Shown one piece after another: positions 35,874 to 44,873 of a stretch of 50,780 bases of DNA. Location of the stretch: assembly GCA_900313235.1 (NCBI GenBank), contig OMQN01000010.1:1-50780 (forward strand), written 5' to 3'. Under the pieces are notes generated by a model. The model did no database searches, was not told the origin of the DNA, and saw only the letters and a list, made by a program, of their open reading frames with translations. Position numbers and translations under genes: made by a program. The stretch is from an uncultured Prevotellaceae bacterium (GTDB taxonomy: Bacteria; Bacteroidota; Bacteroidia; Bacteroidales; Bacteroidaceae). Every line of letters starts with the position of its first letter. Position 1 is the stretch's first letter.

Positions 35874-37256
35874 ATGAAAGAAAAGAATCCAAACACCGAC
35901 ATGAGTCGTCGCTCGTTTCTGCAGAAGGTAGGAAAGGGTATGGGTGCCGCATTCGCAATGTCTATGATGGAGCCGTTGCAGATGTTTTCCAAGAATCTCC
36001 GTCAGGTATCTCCGCAGGGTGCCGATGGAGTGGGAGAGAACCGCATGACCTATCGCCAGCAGCAAGGTTCTGGCGAACAGATTTCGCTGCGGGGCTTTGG
36101 TATGATGAGACTGTCCAACAACCAAGAGGAGGTAAACCAACTGGTCGACTACGCTATTGAGCATGGTGTGAACTATTTTGATACGGCCCCCATGTATATG
36201 GGTGGACAGTCAGAGGTGCTCACGGGCAATGCGCTGAGCCGCCATCCGCGCGACAAATTCTTTGTCGCCACCAAGATGTCCAACCGGAACCGACGCCTGT
36301 GGAGCTTCAGCGAGTCTAAGCGCATGTACGAGCAGTCCTTCGAACGGCTGAAGGTCGACCACATCGACTACTACCTGTTGCACAGCATTGGCAATGGCGG
36401 CATGGACACGCTGAACCAGCGCTTCTTCGACAATGGACTGTTGGAATTCCTGCTGAAGGAGCGTGAGGCAGGACGCATCAAGCACCTTGGATTCTCCTAT
36501 CATGGTGACATCCGTCCCTTCGACTACCTGCTGGAAAACAACGACAAGTTCCATTGGGACTTTGTACAGATTCAGATGAACTTCCTCGACTGGCGTCATG
36601 CCTCACTCAACAAGGGGGGCTGGAAGGTCGATGCCGATGCCGAGTACCTCTATAACAAGTGTGAGAAGACGGGTGTACAGTGTGTCATCATGGAACCCCT
36701 GCGTGGAGGTTCCTTCGGCCGTATGGCGTCAGAACTTACCGACCGCCTGCAGGCTGTTCGTCCCAATGACAGCACCGCCCGATGGGCATTCCGCTGGGTG
36801 GGTTCCTATCCCAACGTGCTGACAACACTGAGTGGTATGAATCGCATGGATCACCTTCAGGAGAACGTCGCCACCTTCTCGCCTTTGGAGAAGTGTAGCG
36901 AGGCAGAGAACGTACTGCTGGCTGAGATTGCCGACAGTATGATGGGCTATCCCACCATTCCATGTACTACCTGTGCCTACTGCATGCCGTGTCCCTATGG
37001 TGTTGACATCCCAGGCAACTTTGCCTACTACAACGAGGCTGTCAACAACCACATATTGCCCTTGCCCGAGAAGGAGGCTGCCGACTACGCCGCCCGTAAA
37101 CAACAGTTTGCCGACGGACTGGCAAAGGCACTGCCCAAGACGGATTCGTGGGCACGCAGCTGCACGGATTGTGAGGAGTGTCTGGCCAAGTGTCCGCAAC
37201 AGATTCGTATCCCTAACCAGATGGCGCGTATCGTTGAACTGCTCAGAAAGCGCTAA
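35874..37256 (+). CDS. Aldo/keto reductase with Tat-type leader and C-terminal Fe-S motifs
   Basis: A 460-residue oxidoreductase. The N-terminus has a twin-arginine motif, SRRSFLQK (11-18), and a hydrophobic stretch, as in Tat-exported cofactor proteins. The AKR barrel has the tetrad residues: Asp in NYFDTAP, Tyr in MYMGG, Lys in VATKMS and His in YYLLHS. The C-terminus adds two cysteine clusters, CTTCAYCMPCP and CTDCEECLAKCP, which can hold two [4Fe-4S] clusters. Substrate unknown. The esterase gene follows after 32 bases. Whether this organism has TatC cannot be seen here. Confidence 0.9.
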   Translation: MKEKNPNTDMSRRSFLQKVGKGMGAAFAMSMMEPLQMFSKNLRQVSPQGADGVGENRMTYRQQQGSGEQISLRGFGMMRLSNNQEEVNQLVDYAIEHGVNYFDTAPMYMGGQSEVLTGNALSRHPRDKFFVATKMSNRNRRLWSFSESKRMYEQSFERLKVDHIDYYLLHSIGNGGMDTLNQRFFDNGLLEFLLKEREAGRIKHLGFSYHGDIRPFDYLLENNDKFHWDFVQIQMNFLDWRHASLNKGGWKVDADAEYLYNKCEKTGVQCVIMEPLRGGSFGRMASELTDRLQAVRPNDSTARWAFRWVGSYPNVLTTLSGMNRMDHLQENVATFSPLEKCSEAENVLLAEIADSMMGYPTIPCTTCAYCMPCPYGVDIPGNFAYYNEAVNNHILPLPEKEAADYAARKQQFADGLAKALPKTDSWARSCTDCEECLAKCPQQIRIPNQMARIVELLRKR

Positions 37257-37288
37257 TTGTATTACTCTTATTCATACAAATTAAAACT

Positions 37289-38095
37289 ATGACTTACAAA
37301 AACTATTTCCTCACCATCGCACTCTTGCTTTGTGCGGTGGTAGCCAGTGCGCAGTATAATCAGGTCAACGACATCCCTTATCGTGACGTAGCCACAGGCT
37401 ATGCCCAGGAGCGTTGCAAACTCGATGTCTATTACCCGACGACAGCACACGATGCACCTGTTGTGGTGTGGTTTCATGGCGGCGGCATCGAAGGTGGCAG
37501 CAAGCATATCGACCCGCAGTTGAAGAACTGCGGACTGGTGGTCGTTGCCGTCAACTACCGTCTGCTGCCCAAGTCTTCCATCGATGACATCCTCTACGAC
37601 GCGGCAGCAGCTGTCGCCTGGACCTATAAGAACATTGCGAAGTACAATGGTAGCCAGCGCAAAATATTTCTTGTCGGACACTCTGCTGGCGGCTACTTGC
37701 TTGACATGATTGGACTCGACAAACACTGGCTCGCCAAGTATGGCGTCGATGCCGATTCGCTGGCAGCCCTCGTGCCCTTCAGCGGACAGTGCATCACGCA
37801 CTATAATGTGCGCAGAGAACAGGGTATACCACCCCTGCAGCCCACCATCGACAAGTATGCACCACTCACCTACGTCCGCCCCGACGCACCTCCCATCGTC
37901 ATCATTTCTGGCGACCGCGAACTGGAACTCTATGGCCGCTATGAGGAGCAGGCTTACTTTTGGAGAATGCTAAAACTCGTTGGCCACAAGGATGTTACCA
38001 TCTACGAGATGCAAGGCTACGACCACGGTGCTATGGCCCAGCCAGCCTACAAGATACTGAAAGACCACATCCGCCGATTAACAGAAAAGAAATAG
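37289..38095 (+). CDS. Secreted alpha/beta-hydrolase (esterase-like)
   Basis: A 268-residue exported hydrolase with a signal peptide cut near ASAQ (residue 21). The oxyanion-hole motif HGGG, nucleophile elbow GHSAGG (Ser), an Asp in ISGDRELE and a His in GYDHGAM form a complete catalytic set. The motif pattern is that of the HSL/carboxylesterase group acting on ester bonds of small or carbohydrate substrates. It is 32 bases after the Fe-S aldo/keto reductase and probably in its operon. It ends 49 bases from the convergent dcuB, a gap with no clear terminator. Confidence 0.88.
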   Translation: MTYKNYFLTIALLLCAVVASAQYNQVNDIPYRDVATGYAQERCKLDVYYPTTAHDAPVVVWFHGGGIEGGSKHIDPQLKNCGLVVVAVNYRLLPKSSIDDILYDAAAAVAWTYKNIAKYNGSQRKIFLVGHSAGGYLLDMIGLDKHWLAKYGVDADSLAALVPFSGQCITHYNVRREQGIPPLQPTIDKYAPLTYVRPDAPPIVIISGDRELELYGRYEEQAYFWRMLKLVGHKDVTIYEMQGYDHGAMAQPAYKILKDHIRRLTEKK

Positions 38096-38144
38096 CTTCA
38101 GCGCTCATGCACTTTCTCTTGTATATGTTGTAGTATAATCTTGC

Positions 38145-39590
38145 TTAATAGAATATGAGCGTTAGCAGATAAGCTACAATGGTCGATGTGGTGACGCAGA
38201 TGAGTCCGGGCATCATAAACGAGTGGTTCAGCAGGTATTTACCAATGACTGTTGTGCCTGAACGGTCGAAGTTGACGGTAGCAATATCGCTGGGGTAGTT
38301 GGGGATAAAGAAGTAGCCGTAGACGGCAGGCAGCACACCCAGAAGAACAGGGCCAGGAATACCTAAATTATAGGCTAATGGCAGCATCGCTACCACAACA
38401 GCCCCTTGCGAGTTAATCAGCACAGAAACCATGAAAAATACAAAAGCTATGCTCCACGGATAGGCCTTGACGATGCCTGCCAGCATATCCTGCATCTCGT
38501 CCATATAGTTCGAGAAATAGGTATCTGCCAACCATGCAATGCCATAGATGGCGACGACGGCCACCATACCTGACTGCCACACAGGACCGGCAACGGCCTT
38601 TTTGGGAGCTGCTTTGCAGAAGATAATCATCAATGCTGCGGCGGAAATCATCACAATCTGGATGACCAGGTTCATCTTCAGCGTTATGGAGCCTGTCTCC
38701 GTCAGACCGGAGGCAACGACACCTACTTGGGCGAGTGCGGATGCAGAGACCTTTGTGCCGCCAACAATTATCGCGTCGCCAGCACCTTTAACCACTCTCA
38801 CGGTGGTGTAAGAGGGAAGCAGTTGCGGCAAGGCAGCAAAGAGGACGATGACGCCCAAAGCTGCCAGGAAGATGAAGACGGCATTCTTGGCCGACTGGGG
38901 TATTTCCTTGTCAAGAGTGGTACTCGTGCTGCCATAGATATAGTTATACTGTGTAGGATCTTTCAGTTTGGCTTGGAACTGCGGGTCCTTGTCGAGGTCT
39001 AGACCACGGCGATAGGAAGCGGCTGCTGCGGCCATCAGTCCACAGACACAGGCTGGAATGGAAATCATCAGCACACGGGGTATGGTAATGTCGAAGCCAT
39101 TTGCGTTGGAAATGCTGACGAAGGCGACAACGGCAGCGGCAATGGGTGAACAGGTGATGCCCACCTGTGAGGCGATACTGGCCACACCGCATGGACGCTC
39201 AGGACGGATGCCCTTCTTCAGCGCAATGTCGCAGATGATGGGCATCAGCGTATACACCACATGACCCGTGCCTACGAGCACTGTCAGGAAGAATGTCGTA
39301 AGCGGAGCGAGAAACGTGATGCGGTCGGGATGCTTGCGCAACAGTTTCTCGGCAATCTGTATCAGCCAGTCCATACCGCCCGATGCCTGCATAATTCCGG
39401 CGCAGGTCACGGCAGCAATGATGATGTAGATCACATCAGTTGGTGGTGAGCCTGGCTTCAGTCCGAAACCAAAGACCAGCAGTGCAAGACCAATACCAGA
39501 GATGGCACCAAGTGCCAAACTACCATAACGAGAACCTACCCACAGTGCACCAAGCACAATCAGGAGTTGAATAATCATCGTAATTGTCAT
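38145..39590 (-). CDS. dcuB: Anaerobic C4-dicarboxylate transporter, DcuA/DcuB family
   Basis: Exchanges or exports C4-dicarboxylates such as succinate and fumarate. A 481-residue membrane protein with about 11-12 hydrophobic segments. Dcu-family motifs include GTGHVVYTLMPIICDIALKKGIRPERP, the SQVGITCSPIAAAVVAF stretch, and a C-terminal FIPNYPSDIATVNFDRSGTT block. Succinate export suits fumarate-respiring Bacteroidota. It is a single gene. A candidate -7 box (TAACTTTA on the minus strand, 39667-39674) lies 76 bases upstream but departs from TTTG. Confidence 0.92.
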   Translation of the reverse strand: MTITMIIQLLIVLGALWVGSRYGSLALGAISGIGLALLVFGFGLKPGSPPTDVIYIIIAAVTCAGIMQASGGMDWLIQIAEKLLRKHPDRITFLAPLTTFFLTVLVGTGHVVYTLMPIICDIALKKGIRPERPCGVASIASQVGITCSPIAAAVVAFVSISNANGFDITIPRVLMISIPACVCGLMAAAAASYRRGLDLDKDPQFQAKLKDPTQYNYIYGSTSTTLDKEIPQSAKNAVFIFLAALGVIVLFAALPQLLPSYTTVRVVKGAGDAIIVGGTKVSASALAQVGVVASGLTETGSITLKMNLVIQIVMISAAALMIIFCKAAPKKAVAGPVWQSGMVAVVAIYGIAWLADTYFSNYMDEMQDMLAGIVKAYPWSIAFVFFMVSVLINSQGAVVVAMLPLAYNLGIPGPVLLGVLPAVYGYFFIPNYPSDIATVNFDRSGTTVIGKYLLNHSFMMPGLICVTTSTIVAYLLTLIFY

Positions 39591-39744
39591 GAATCTATTC
39601 GTGTTTTAGTTATTATAATGTTATCTGTTTCTTCAGATTATTGGTAAGAAGTTGTTTTTTCGAGTGTAAAGTTACAAAATGTATTTGATTTTTCATTGTT
39701 TTTTAGATAAAAATTGGAATAGGGTGGAGTTTTTCGTAGAAATA

Positions 39745-39776
39745 TTTGGTGGAACGGCAAAATATTAGTAACTTTG
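39745..39776 (+). promoter_or_regulatory. Promoter of rpsP
   Basis: TTTG (39745-39748), 20-base spacer, TAACTTTG (39769-39776), a full consensus match. The leader to the ATG at 39843 is about 60 bases. Confidence 0.87.
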
Positions 39777-39842
39777 CACCCGCTTTTACGAGATAAAAGC
39801 ATGAAATTCATTTTAATAACAACAAAATCAAACATTTAAACA

Positions 39843-40394
39843 ATGGCAACAAAAATCAGATTGCAGCGCGGCGGTCGTAAGAGCTATGCTTTCTATCGCA
39901 TCGTTATCGCTGACGCTCGTGCACCACGTGATGGTCGTTTCACTGAGAAGATTGGTACTTATAACCCAAACACCAACCCTGCCACAGTAGACCTGAATTT
40001 CGAACGTGCACTGTATTGGGTCGAGAATGGTGCACAGCCTACCGACACTGTTCGTAACATCCTCAGCCGTGAGGGCGTTTACCTGATGAAGCACCTCAAG
40101 GGTGGCGTTAAGAAGGGCGCTTTCGACGAGGCTGCCGCACAGAAGAAGTTCGATGCTTGGAAGGCTGACAAGCAGAAGGGCCTGGAGAAGGTTGCTGCTG
40201 AAGAGGCTAAGGCTAAGCAGGACGCTGCTGCTAAGGAGCTGGCTCAGGAGAAGAAACTGAATGAGGAGATTGCTAAGAAGGTAGCTGAGAAGAAGGCTGC
40301 CGAGGCTGCTGCCAAGGCTGAGGCTGAAGCTGCTGCCGCTGCTGCAGAGGCTCCCGCTGAGGAGGCTGCTGCTGAAGCACCCGCTGCTGAGTAA
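39843..40394 (+). CDS. rpsP: 30S ribosomal protein S16 with Ala/Lys/Glu-rich tail
   Basis: S16 helps assemble the small ribosomal subunit. The first 80 residues match the family ([41 protein letters not shown]). The rest, to residue 183, is a charged and then Ala-rich extension ([22 protein letters not shown]), probably helical and solvent-exposed. E. coli S16 has only 82 residues; extended S16 is usual in Bacteroidota. A single gene with a strong consensus promoter. Confidence 0.97.
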   Translation: MATKIRLQRGGRKSYAFYRIVIADARAPRDGRFTEKIGTYNPNTNPATVDLNFERALYWVENGAQPTDTVRNILSREGVYLMKHLKGGVKKGAFDEAAAQKKFDAWKADKQKGLEKVAAEEAKAKQDAAAKELAQEKKLNEEIAKKVAEKKAAEAAAKAEAEAAAAAAEAPAEEAAAEAPAAE

Positions 40395-40400
40395 TCCTCA

Positions 40401-41498
40401 TCAACGATTCCAGAAATCAACGTATTGCATCGCGACTTTGATGAAGTCGTGATGCTTTTTTATGTACTCAATGCTTTGGCGTTTTAGTTCGGGAATACGC
40501 TCTGGGTGGAGCACCAATTGTTCTAATTCATGATAGACACTCTCATAGTTGGGCTTTACGTTGACAATGGGGCGCAATGCCGTCTCTCCTAATATCTCGT
40601 AGTTCTCAGGTTCACCACCGCCAACAACGACTATGCCTTTTGACATAGCAAGCAAGGCATTCATGGCAGGCGTGTAGCTATAGAGCTGGTCAAGCAGCAC
40701 GTCGCTGTTGTCCATCATTTGCTGATACTGGGCGAAAGGCACGTTTTCGGCTTTGACTACCTCGCAGCGTTCGGGGTATGCGCGCTGAACGTCAATGGCG
40801 GCTTGGAACATGATGTCCGTGCCTTTGTATTCGTTGCGGTCACGGTCAATGCCAATGAACAATCTGACAACCTGCGGTGTGACGTTGATGTCGGTAGAGG
40901 GTTTGTCTGGCATTTCTATGGGTAAAGGAATAAAACAGGTCTTGTCGGGAAACAAGTCCTTGTAGCACACCCAGTATTCATAAAGACAAGGTATGATGCC
41001 GTCGCACTCTTGGGCCATCTTTTTGTTGAGTAGCTCACGGGGCGTACCCAACCATTCTCGACGGTCTTTCTCCGCTTCACCATACGTACGAAGGCTGTCA
41101 CCAATGTTGTGGTCGCTATAGCGCAGGGGTTTCTGCTCCATGCAAGTCTTCACCCAGTAGTAGTCCGTGCCGAAAGCTCCCAGAAAGAACTTCTTGTTGT
41201 GGCGGCGCAGAAAGTCGTAGATAAAGAAGTGGCGCTCGGCCTTCACATCGAAGAAGATAGGGTTATTCACTTGTACGATATCGAAGTGACGAAGCCTTGG
41301 CAGCAAAGCATAGAGCTGGGCTAGATAGCGGATGCCGTCCCAGTGTGAATTGTTATGGCGGACCAGCGAAATGTCGCGTGGATAGTTTCGCCAGCCATTA
41401 CCTCCAGAAACGGTCAGCACTTCGTGGCCTAAGGCTTTCAGCCCTTTGGCCAAGGTGGTATGCAGGTTGCTGCATTCGTTGAGCAGGAGTATCTTCAT
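40401..41498 (-). CDS. Glycosyltransferase, GT-B fold (GT4-like)
   Basis: A 365-residue predicted transferase. The N-terminal half starts MKILLLNECSNLHTTLAKGLKALGHEV, a GT-B acceptor-domain opening. The C-terminal half has the donor-domain pattern: RLFIGIDRDRNEYKGTD, then MNALLAMSKGIVVVGGGEPENYEILGE, where acidic residues would contact the nucleotide sugar. Start chosen at 41498, overlapping the stop of the upstream GT2 gene by four bases (ATGA). Last of three glycosyltransferase genes divergent from the flippase gene, so a surface-glycan role is likely; sugar and linkage unknown. Confidence 0.85.
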   Translation of the reverse strand: MKILLLNECSNLHTTLAKGLKALGHEVLTVSGGNGWRNYPRDISLVRHNNSHWDGIRYLAQLYALLPRLRHFDIVQVNNPIFFDVKAERHFFIYDFLRRHNKKFFLGAFGTDYYWVKTCMEQKPLRYSDHNIGDSLRTYGEAEKDRREWLGTPRELLNKKMAQECDGIIPCLYEYWVCYKDLFPDKTCFIPLPIEMPDKPSTDINVTPQVVRLFIGIDRDRNEYKGTDIMFQAAIDVQRAYPERCEVVKAENVPFAQYQQMMDNSDVLLDQLYSYTPAMNALLAMSKGIVVVGGGEPENYEILGETALRPIVNVKPNYESVYHELEQLVLHPERIPELKRQSIEYIKKHHDFIKVAMQYVDFWNR

Positions 41499-42496
41499 CG
41501 TTCGGTCTTTAACAGGGGTAATGTCTTTATGAGAAGCATCCGTCCAATGGTGGAGTCGGACAAGTGGCGGAACCATGTGTACTTCTTTGTGTAGTTGTAT
41601 GGAGGCAACGGGAACAATCCCTCCTTCCTAAGCATATCTATGCGCAGATTGAGCGTCTGGAGAGAGCGCGTCTGGATGATAATCTGGTAGAGGTAGTCCA
41701 TTGTGAGCTGTGCCACCCGTCGCTGCAAGGCCAGACGATCGTTTTGTGGCTGACGGTCGGCCACCACGTGCAAGCGTGCTATTACACCATGCAGGTCATC
41801 CAACCGTTTCTGTGTCTTTGCGTCATCAGTGCTGCCAGTGATTGAACCAGAACGCTGGTTGTAGTAGTAGGCCTGTGCCGAGGTAACAATGATGTGCTCA
41901 GAACGGACGAGCAATAGCGGTGTAAATTCCTCGTCTTCGTGATATATTCCGGGCGTGAAACGCAATTCGCCGAGTGTGGTCTTGCGGAATAGGTAGCCAC
42001 AAGCCATTCCGTGGATGTTGCGATGGCGCAAGAATTCCGTTCCGCCTTGTTGAGATGTAGTAAATGAAGAGCGAGTGCTGGGTGTTGTCAGGTCGGTTGT
42101 GAAGTCAAAGAGAACCATATCGGCTTCAGAATGCTGACGTAGCAGGTCCAGGCAATGGTTGTAGGGCTGTTGGACGAGCTGGTCGTCAGCATCGACAAAC
42201 TGGATGTAACGACCTGTCGCCATCTCGATACCTTTGTTGCGGGCATTGCTGAGTCCGCCGTTCTTCTGGCGAACATATATGATGTCATCGCCATAGTGTA
42301 GGAGGACATTCATGGGACTGACCTTTGAACCGTCGTCAATGACAATAATCTCGCGTTCTTCAGATGGCAGGGATAGTGCTAGGATGCTGTCAATGCACGC
42401 ACCAAGCATCTGAACGGGTAGGTCGTAATAGGCTATGATAAAGCTTACGAGCGGTTGGGCTTCCTGAAGTAGTGAATGCATTTTAAGATTCTGCAT
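41495..42496 (-). CDS. Family 2 glycosyltransferase
   Basis: A 333-residue GT-A transferase. QPLVSFIIAYYDLP leads into IVIDDGS, then NGGLSNARNKGIEMATGRYIQFVDADD, where DAD is the metal-binding DxD. HEDEEF and a later region complete the catalytic half. It overlaps the upstream GT2 gene by 52 bases if it starts at 42496, or by 37 bases if it starts at the ATG at 42481; conserved sequence begins only after the second ATG. Middle gene of the three-transferase cluster. Confidence 0.9.
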   Translation of the reverse strand: MQNLKMHSLLQEAQPLVSFIIAYYDLPVQMLGACIDSILALSLPSEEREIIVIDDGSKVSPMNVLLHYGDDIIYVRQKNGGLSNARNKGIEMATGRYIQFVDADDQLVQQPYNHCLDLLRQHSEADMVLFDFTTDLTTPSTRSSFTTSQQGGTEFLRHRNIHGMACGYLFRKTTLGELRFTPGIYHEDEEFTPLLLVRSEHIIVTSAQAYYYNQRSGSITGSTDDAKTQKRLDDLHGVIARLHVVADRQPQNDRLALQRRVAQLTMDYLYQIIIQTRSLQTLNLRIDMLRKEGLFPLPPYNYTKKYTWFRHLSDSTIGRMLLIKTLPLLKTER

Positions 42497-43320
42497 AAAT
42501 TTCTAATTCCTAATATGTTGAGTGTTATTGCTTTCAGTTTTTTGCTGCCTTTGAAAAGACAATGATTAACTTGTCGTGGAGGCAGAATAATTGGCTGGCC
42601 CGTTTGTTCCCAGACATCTGCTTGAATGTTGGCAAGCCGTAAGTAGTAAGTATCATCAACAGGCATGTTGTTGTTTAAATGAGCCTCGAGCAACAGGGCC
42701 AATTGAGAACCGTCAGCCCTGGCGGTAATACCTTGCGGATTGTCGCAATAGTGATACCCTTTCTGACTGGTTGTTCTTACGTTATGTGCGCTCTTCAAAA
42801 GCAGGGGAAAGGTGTAGGCGTCTTCAAAAACCCGACCTTTCGGAAAGCGAATGTTGCTGAACAGCTCTCGCCGGTATAGTTTGTTACAGGCAAAAGTATG
42901 GTTGTAGGCCTGCGATTCCAACCAGTAGGTGTTGACGTCGTCATAGAATCGATCCTCCAGCGATAATTTGTCGGCAATAGCGTATTCCAGTATGTCTATC
43001 CCCTCCATCTTGCTGAGCAATGGCGCGTAGGTGCCATCGTCCAGATAGTCGTCGCTGTCGACAAAGGTGACGAAATTACCTTTCGCCATGTCCAGAGCGG
43101 CATTTCGGGCATCGCTCAGTCCGCCGTTCGCCTTGTGAATGACTTGGATGCGGGCATCCTTCTTAGCCCACTCATCACACATCTGCGGGCAGCGGTCAGG
43201 TGAACCGTCGTCAACGAGAATTACTTCCATATCAGCCACATCCTGCCTCAGCACACTCGTAACACAGCGGTCAAGAGTGGCTTCCACACGATAGACGGGT
43301 ATGATGACAGATAGTTTCAT
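42445..43320 (-). CDS. Family 2 glycosyltransferase
   Basis: A 291-residue GT2 protein with a complete N-terminal catalytic region: MKLSVIIPVYRVEATLDRCV, ILVDDGSPD, NGGLSDARNAALDMAKGNFVTFVDSDDYL (DSD as DxD). A conserved FEDAYTFPLLLKSA segment follows that resembles the acceptor side in LPS and capsule transferases. First gene of the cluster, with a TTTG-19-TAATTTTG promoter immediately upstream. Confidence 0.92.
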   Translation of the reverse strand: MKLSVIIPVYRVEATLDRCVTSVLRQDVADMEVILVDDGSPDRCPQMCDEWAKKDARIQVIHKANGGLSDARNAALDMAKGNFVTFVDSDDYLDDGTYAPLLSKMEGIDILEYAIADKLSLEDRFYDDVNTYWLESQAYNHTFACNKLYRRELFSNIRFPKGRVFEDAYTFPLLLKSAHNVRTTSQKGYHYCDNPQGITARADGSQLALLLEAHLNNNMPVDDTYYLRLANIQADVWEQTGQPIILPPRQVNHCLFKGSKKLKAITLNILGIRNLCRILKCIHYFRKPNRS

Positions 43321-43325
43321 GAGTA

Positions 43326-43356
43326 CAAAATTACATTAAAATAACGATAAATCAAA
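43326..43356 (-). promoter_or_regulatory. Promoter of the glycosyltransferase cluster
   Basis: Minus strand TTTG (43356-43353), 19-base spacer, TAATTTTG (43333-43326), only five bases before the ATG at 43320, so the transcript leader would be very short. Confidence 0.75.
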
Positions 43357-43366
43357 ATAATTGTTG

Positions 43367-43374
43367 TAATTTTG
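43367..43374 (+). promoter_or_regulatory. -7 box of the flippase gene
   Basis: TAATTTTG, 20 bases before the ATG at 43395. The -33 region overlaps the divergent promoter and lacks a clear TTTG. Confidence 0.6.
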
Positions 43375-43394
43375 CGTTCGATTTATTAAGAAAC

Positions 43395-44873
43395 ATGGAA
43401 GAAAAGCGCAACGAGAGCTACGACCACGTACTGAAATACACGTGGATATTCGGAGGCGTGCAAGGCATTGTCATACTGATTGGCCTTGTGCGTAACAAGT
43501 TCATGGCGCTGCTGTTAGGGGCAGGCGGTATGGGCCTGAGTGCGTTGTTGACTTCGGTGCAGAACTTTGCCTCGCAGTGCACGAATATGGGTATCTCTTT
43601 CGGTGCGGTTCCGAGACTGTCAGAGTATTATGAGCAACAGCGACAGGACATGCTGTCCTACTATATTCAGGTCATCCGTTTGTGGAGTCTGATAGCTTCG
43701 CTGTTGGGTTTCGTGTTTTGTATAGCCATCAGTCCGTTGGTCAACGATTTGTCGTTTACGTGGGGTAACCATACGCTTCACTATGCCATGTTGGGCTTGT
43801 CAGTAGCCATGATAGCCATTACTGGCGGCGAGACGGCGATACTGAAATCTACGCGTCATTTGGGGGGACTTGCGCGCATTCAAGTCTATACAGCCATTAT
43901 TTCGTTGGTTCTCTCGATACCATTGTATTATTTCTTTCGTCATTCCGGTGTTGTCCCTGCCATCGTGCTGATAGCAGGTATGAGTATGCTGACAACGATA
44001 GCCTATTCGTATCGCTGCTATCCGTTACGGCTACACTTCAACTGGGGACAGTTAAAGAATGGTGCCGGTATGATTAAGTTGGGATTGGCGTTTGTGTTAG
44101 CCTCTGCTATCGGCAGTGCGGCCGAGATGTTGATACGGGCCTTCCTAAACGTTGAAGGATGTCTGGACGATGTAGGACTGTATAACGTCGGTTATATGCT
44201 GACGATAACCTATGCCGGCATGGTGTTTTCGTCTATGGAGACAGACTATTTCCCTCGTTTGTCTGCCGTTAGTAAGGATATCGAGAAAACGAACGAGACG
44301 GTAAACAAGCAGATGGAGGTGTCACTGCTGTTGCTGTCGCCCATGCTTATTGCGCTGCTGACTGTGTTGCCAGTGCTGGTACCGCTATTGTTTACGAAAG
44401 AATTCCTGCCCGTGGTAGGTATGGCTCAGGTGGCTGTGCTTGCTATGTACTTTAAGGTGTTGTCGATGCCCATGGCCTATGTCACTTTGGCACGCAGATA
44501 TTCCTTGTCGTACCTGCTCTTGGAAACGGCATATTTCGTGATTCTTGTACCGGCTATTGTCGTAGGATTCCGTACATGGGGCTTCTGGGGAACGGGTGTT
44601 GCCATCGTGGTGGCACATGTGGCAGAACTGTTGATAGTGGGCGGCTATGCCTATTGGCAGTACTACTATCGTTGTACGTGGAAAATTGTCCGCTATGCTG
44701 CCATTCAGATGACGATAGGTCTTGTGGCTTACGCCGTAACCCTGTTGGCTGAGGGCTGGACCTACTGGATAACAGAAGCCGCACTGACTGTTGTCAGCAC
44801 GGCTTATTCTGTTCACATCCTGCGTCAGAAGACGCATCTGTGGGAACGACTGCGCAGCAAGTTCAGAATCTGA
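43395..44873 (+). CDS. Wzx-type polysaccharide flippase (MOP superfamily)
   Basis: A 492-residue integral membrane protein with about 12-14 helices, resembling O-antigen translocases that flip lipid-linked oligosaccharides across the inner membrane. Visible features include YTWIFGGVQGIVILIGLVRNKFMALLLG at the N-terminus and ETDYFPRLSAVS in the middle, which is typical of this family. Its position opposite three glycosyltransferases supports a surface-polysaccharide role. Its last 11 bases overlap the convergent porin gene. Confidence 0.9.
   Translation: MEEKRNESYDHVLKYTWIFGGVQGIVILIGLVRNKFMALLLGAGGMGLSALLTSVQNFASQCTNMGISFGAVPRLSEYYEQQRQDMLSYYIQVIRLWSLIASLLGFVFCIAISPLVNDLSFTWGNHTLHYAMLGLSVAMIAITGGETAILKSTRHLGGLARIQVYTAIISLVLSIPLYYFFRHSGVVPAIVLIAGMSMLTTIAYSYRCYPLRLHFNWGQLKNGAGMIKLGLAFVLASAIGSAAEMLIRAFLNVEGCLDDVGLYNVGYMLTITYAGMVFSSMETDYFPRLSAVSKDIEKTNETVNKQMEVSLLLLSPMLIALLTVLPVLVPLLFTKEFLPVVGMAQVAVLAMYFKVLSMPMAYVTLARRYSLSYLLLETAYFVILVPAIVVGFRTWGFWGTGVAIVVAHVAELLIVGGYAYWQYYYRCTWKIVRYAAIQMTIGLVAYAVTLLAEGWTYWITEAALTVVSTAYSVHILRQKTHLWERLRSKFRI

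Noticed and set aside
38102-38161. CGCTCAT/ATGAGCG inverted repeat at the esterase-dcuB junction, considered as a terminator
   Set aside because: Arms are seven bases, 46 bases apart, partly inside dcuB and without a T run; likely chance.
39591-39842. Largest intergenic gap examined for a tRNA, small RNA or riboswitch
   Set aside because: Only the rpsP promoter and a weak dcuB -7-like box can be supported; no cloverleaf or conserved aptamer pattern was seen.
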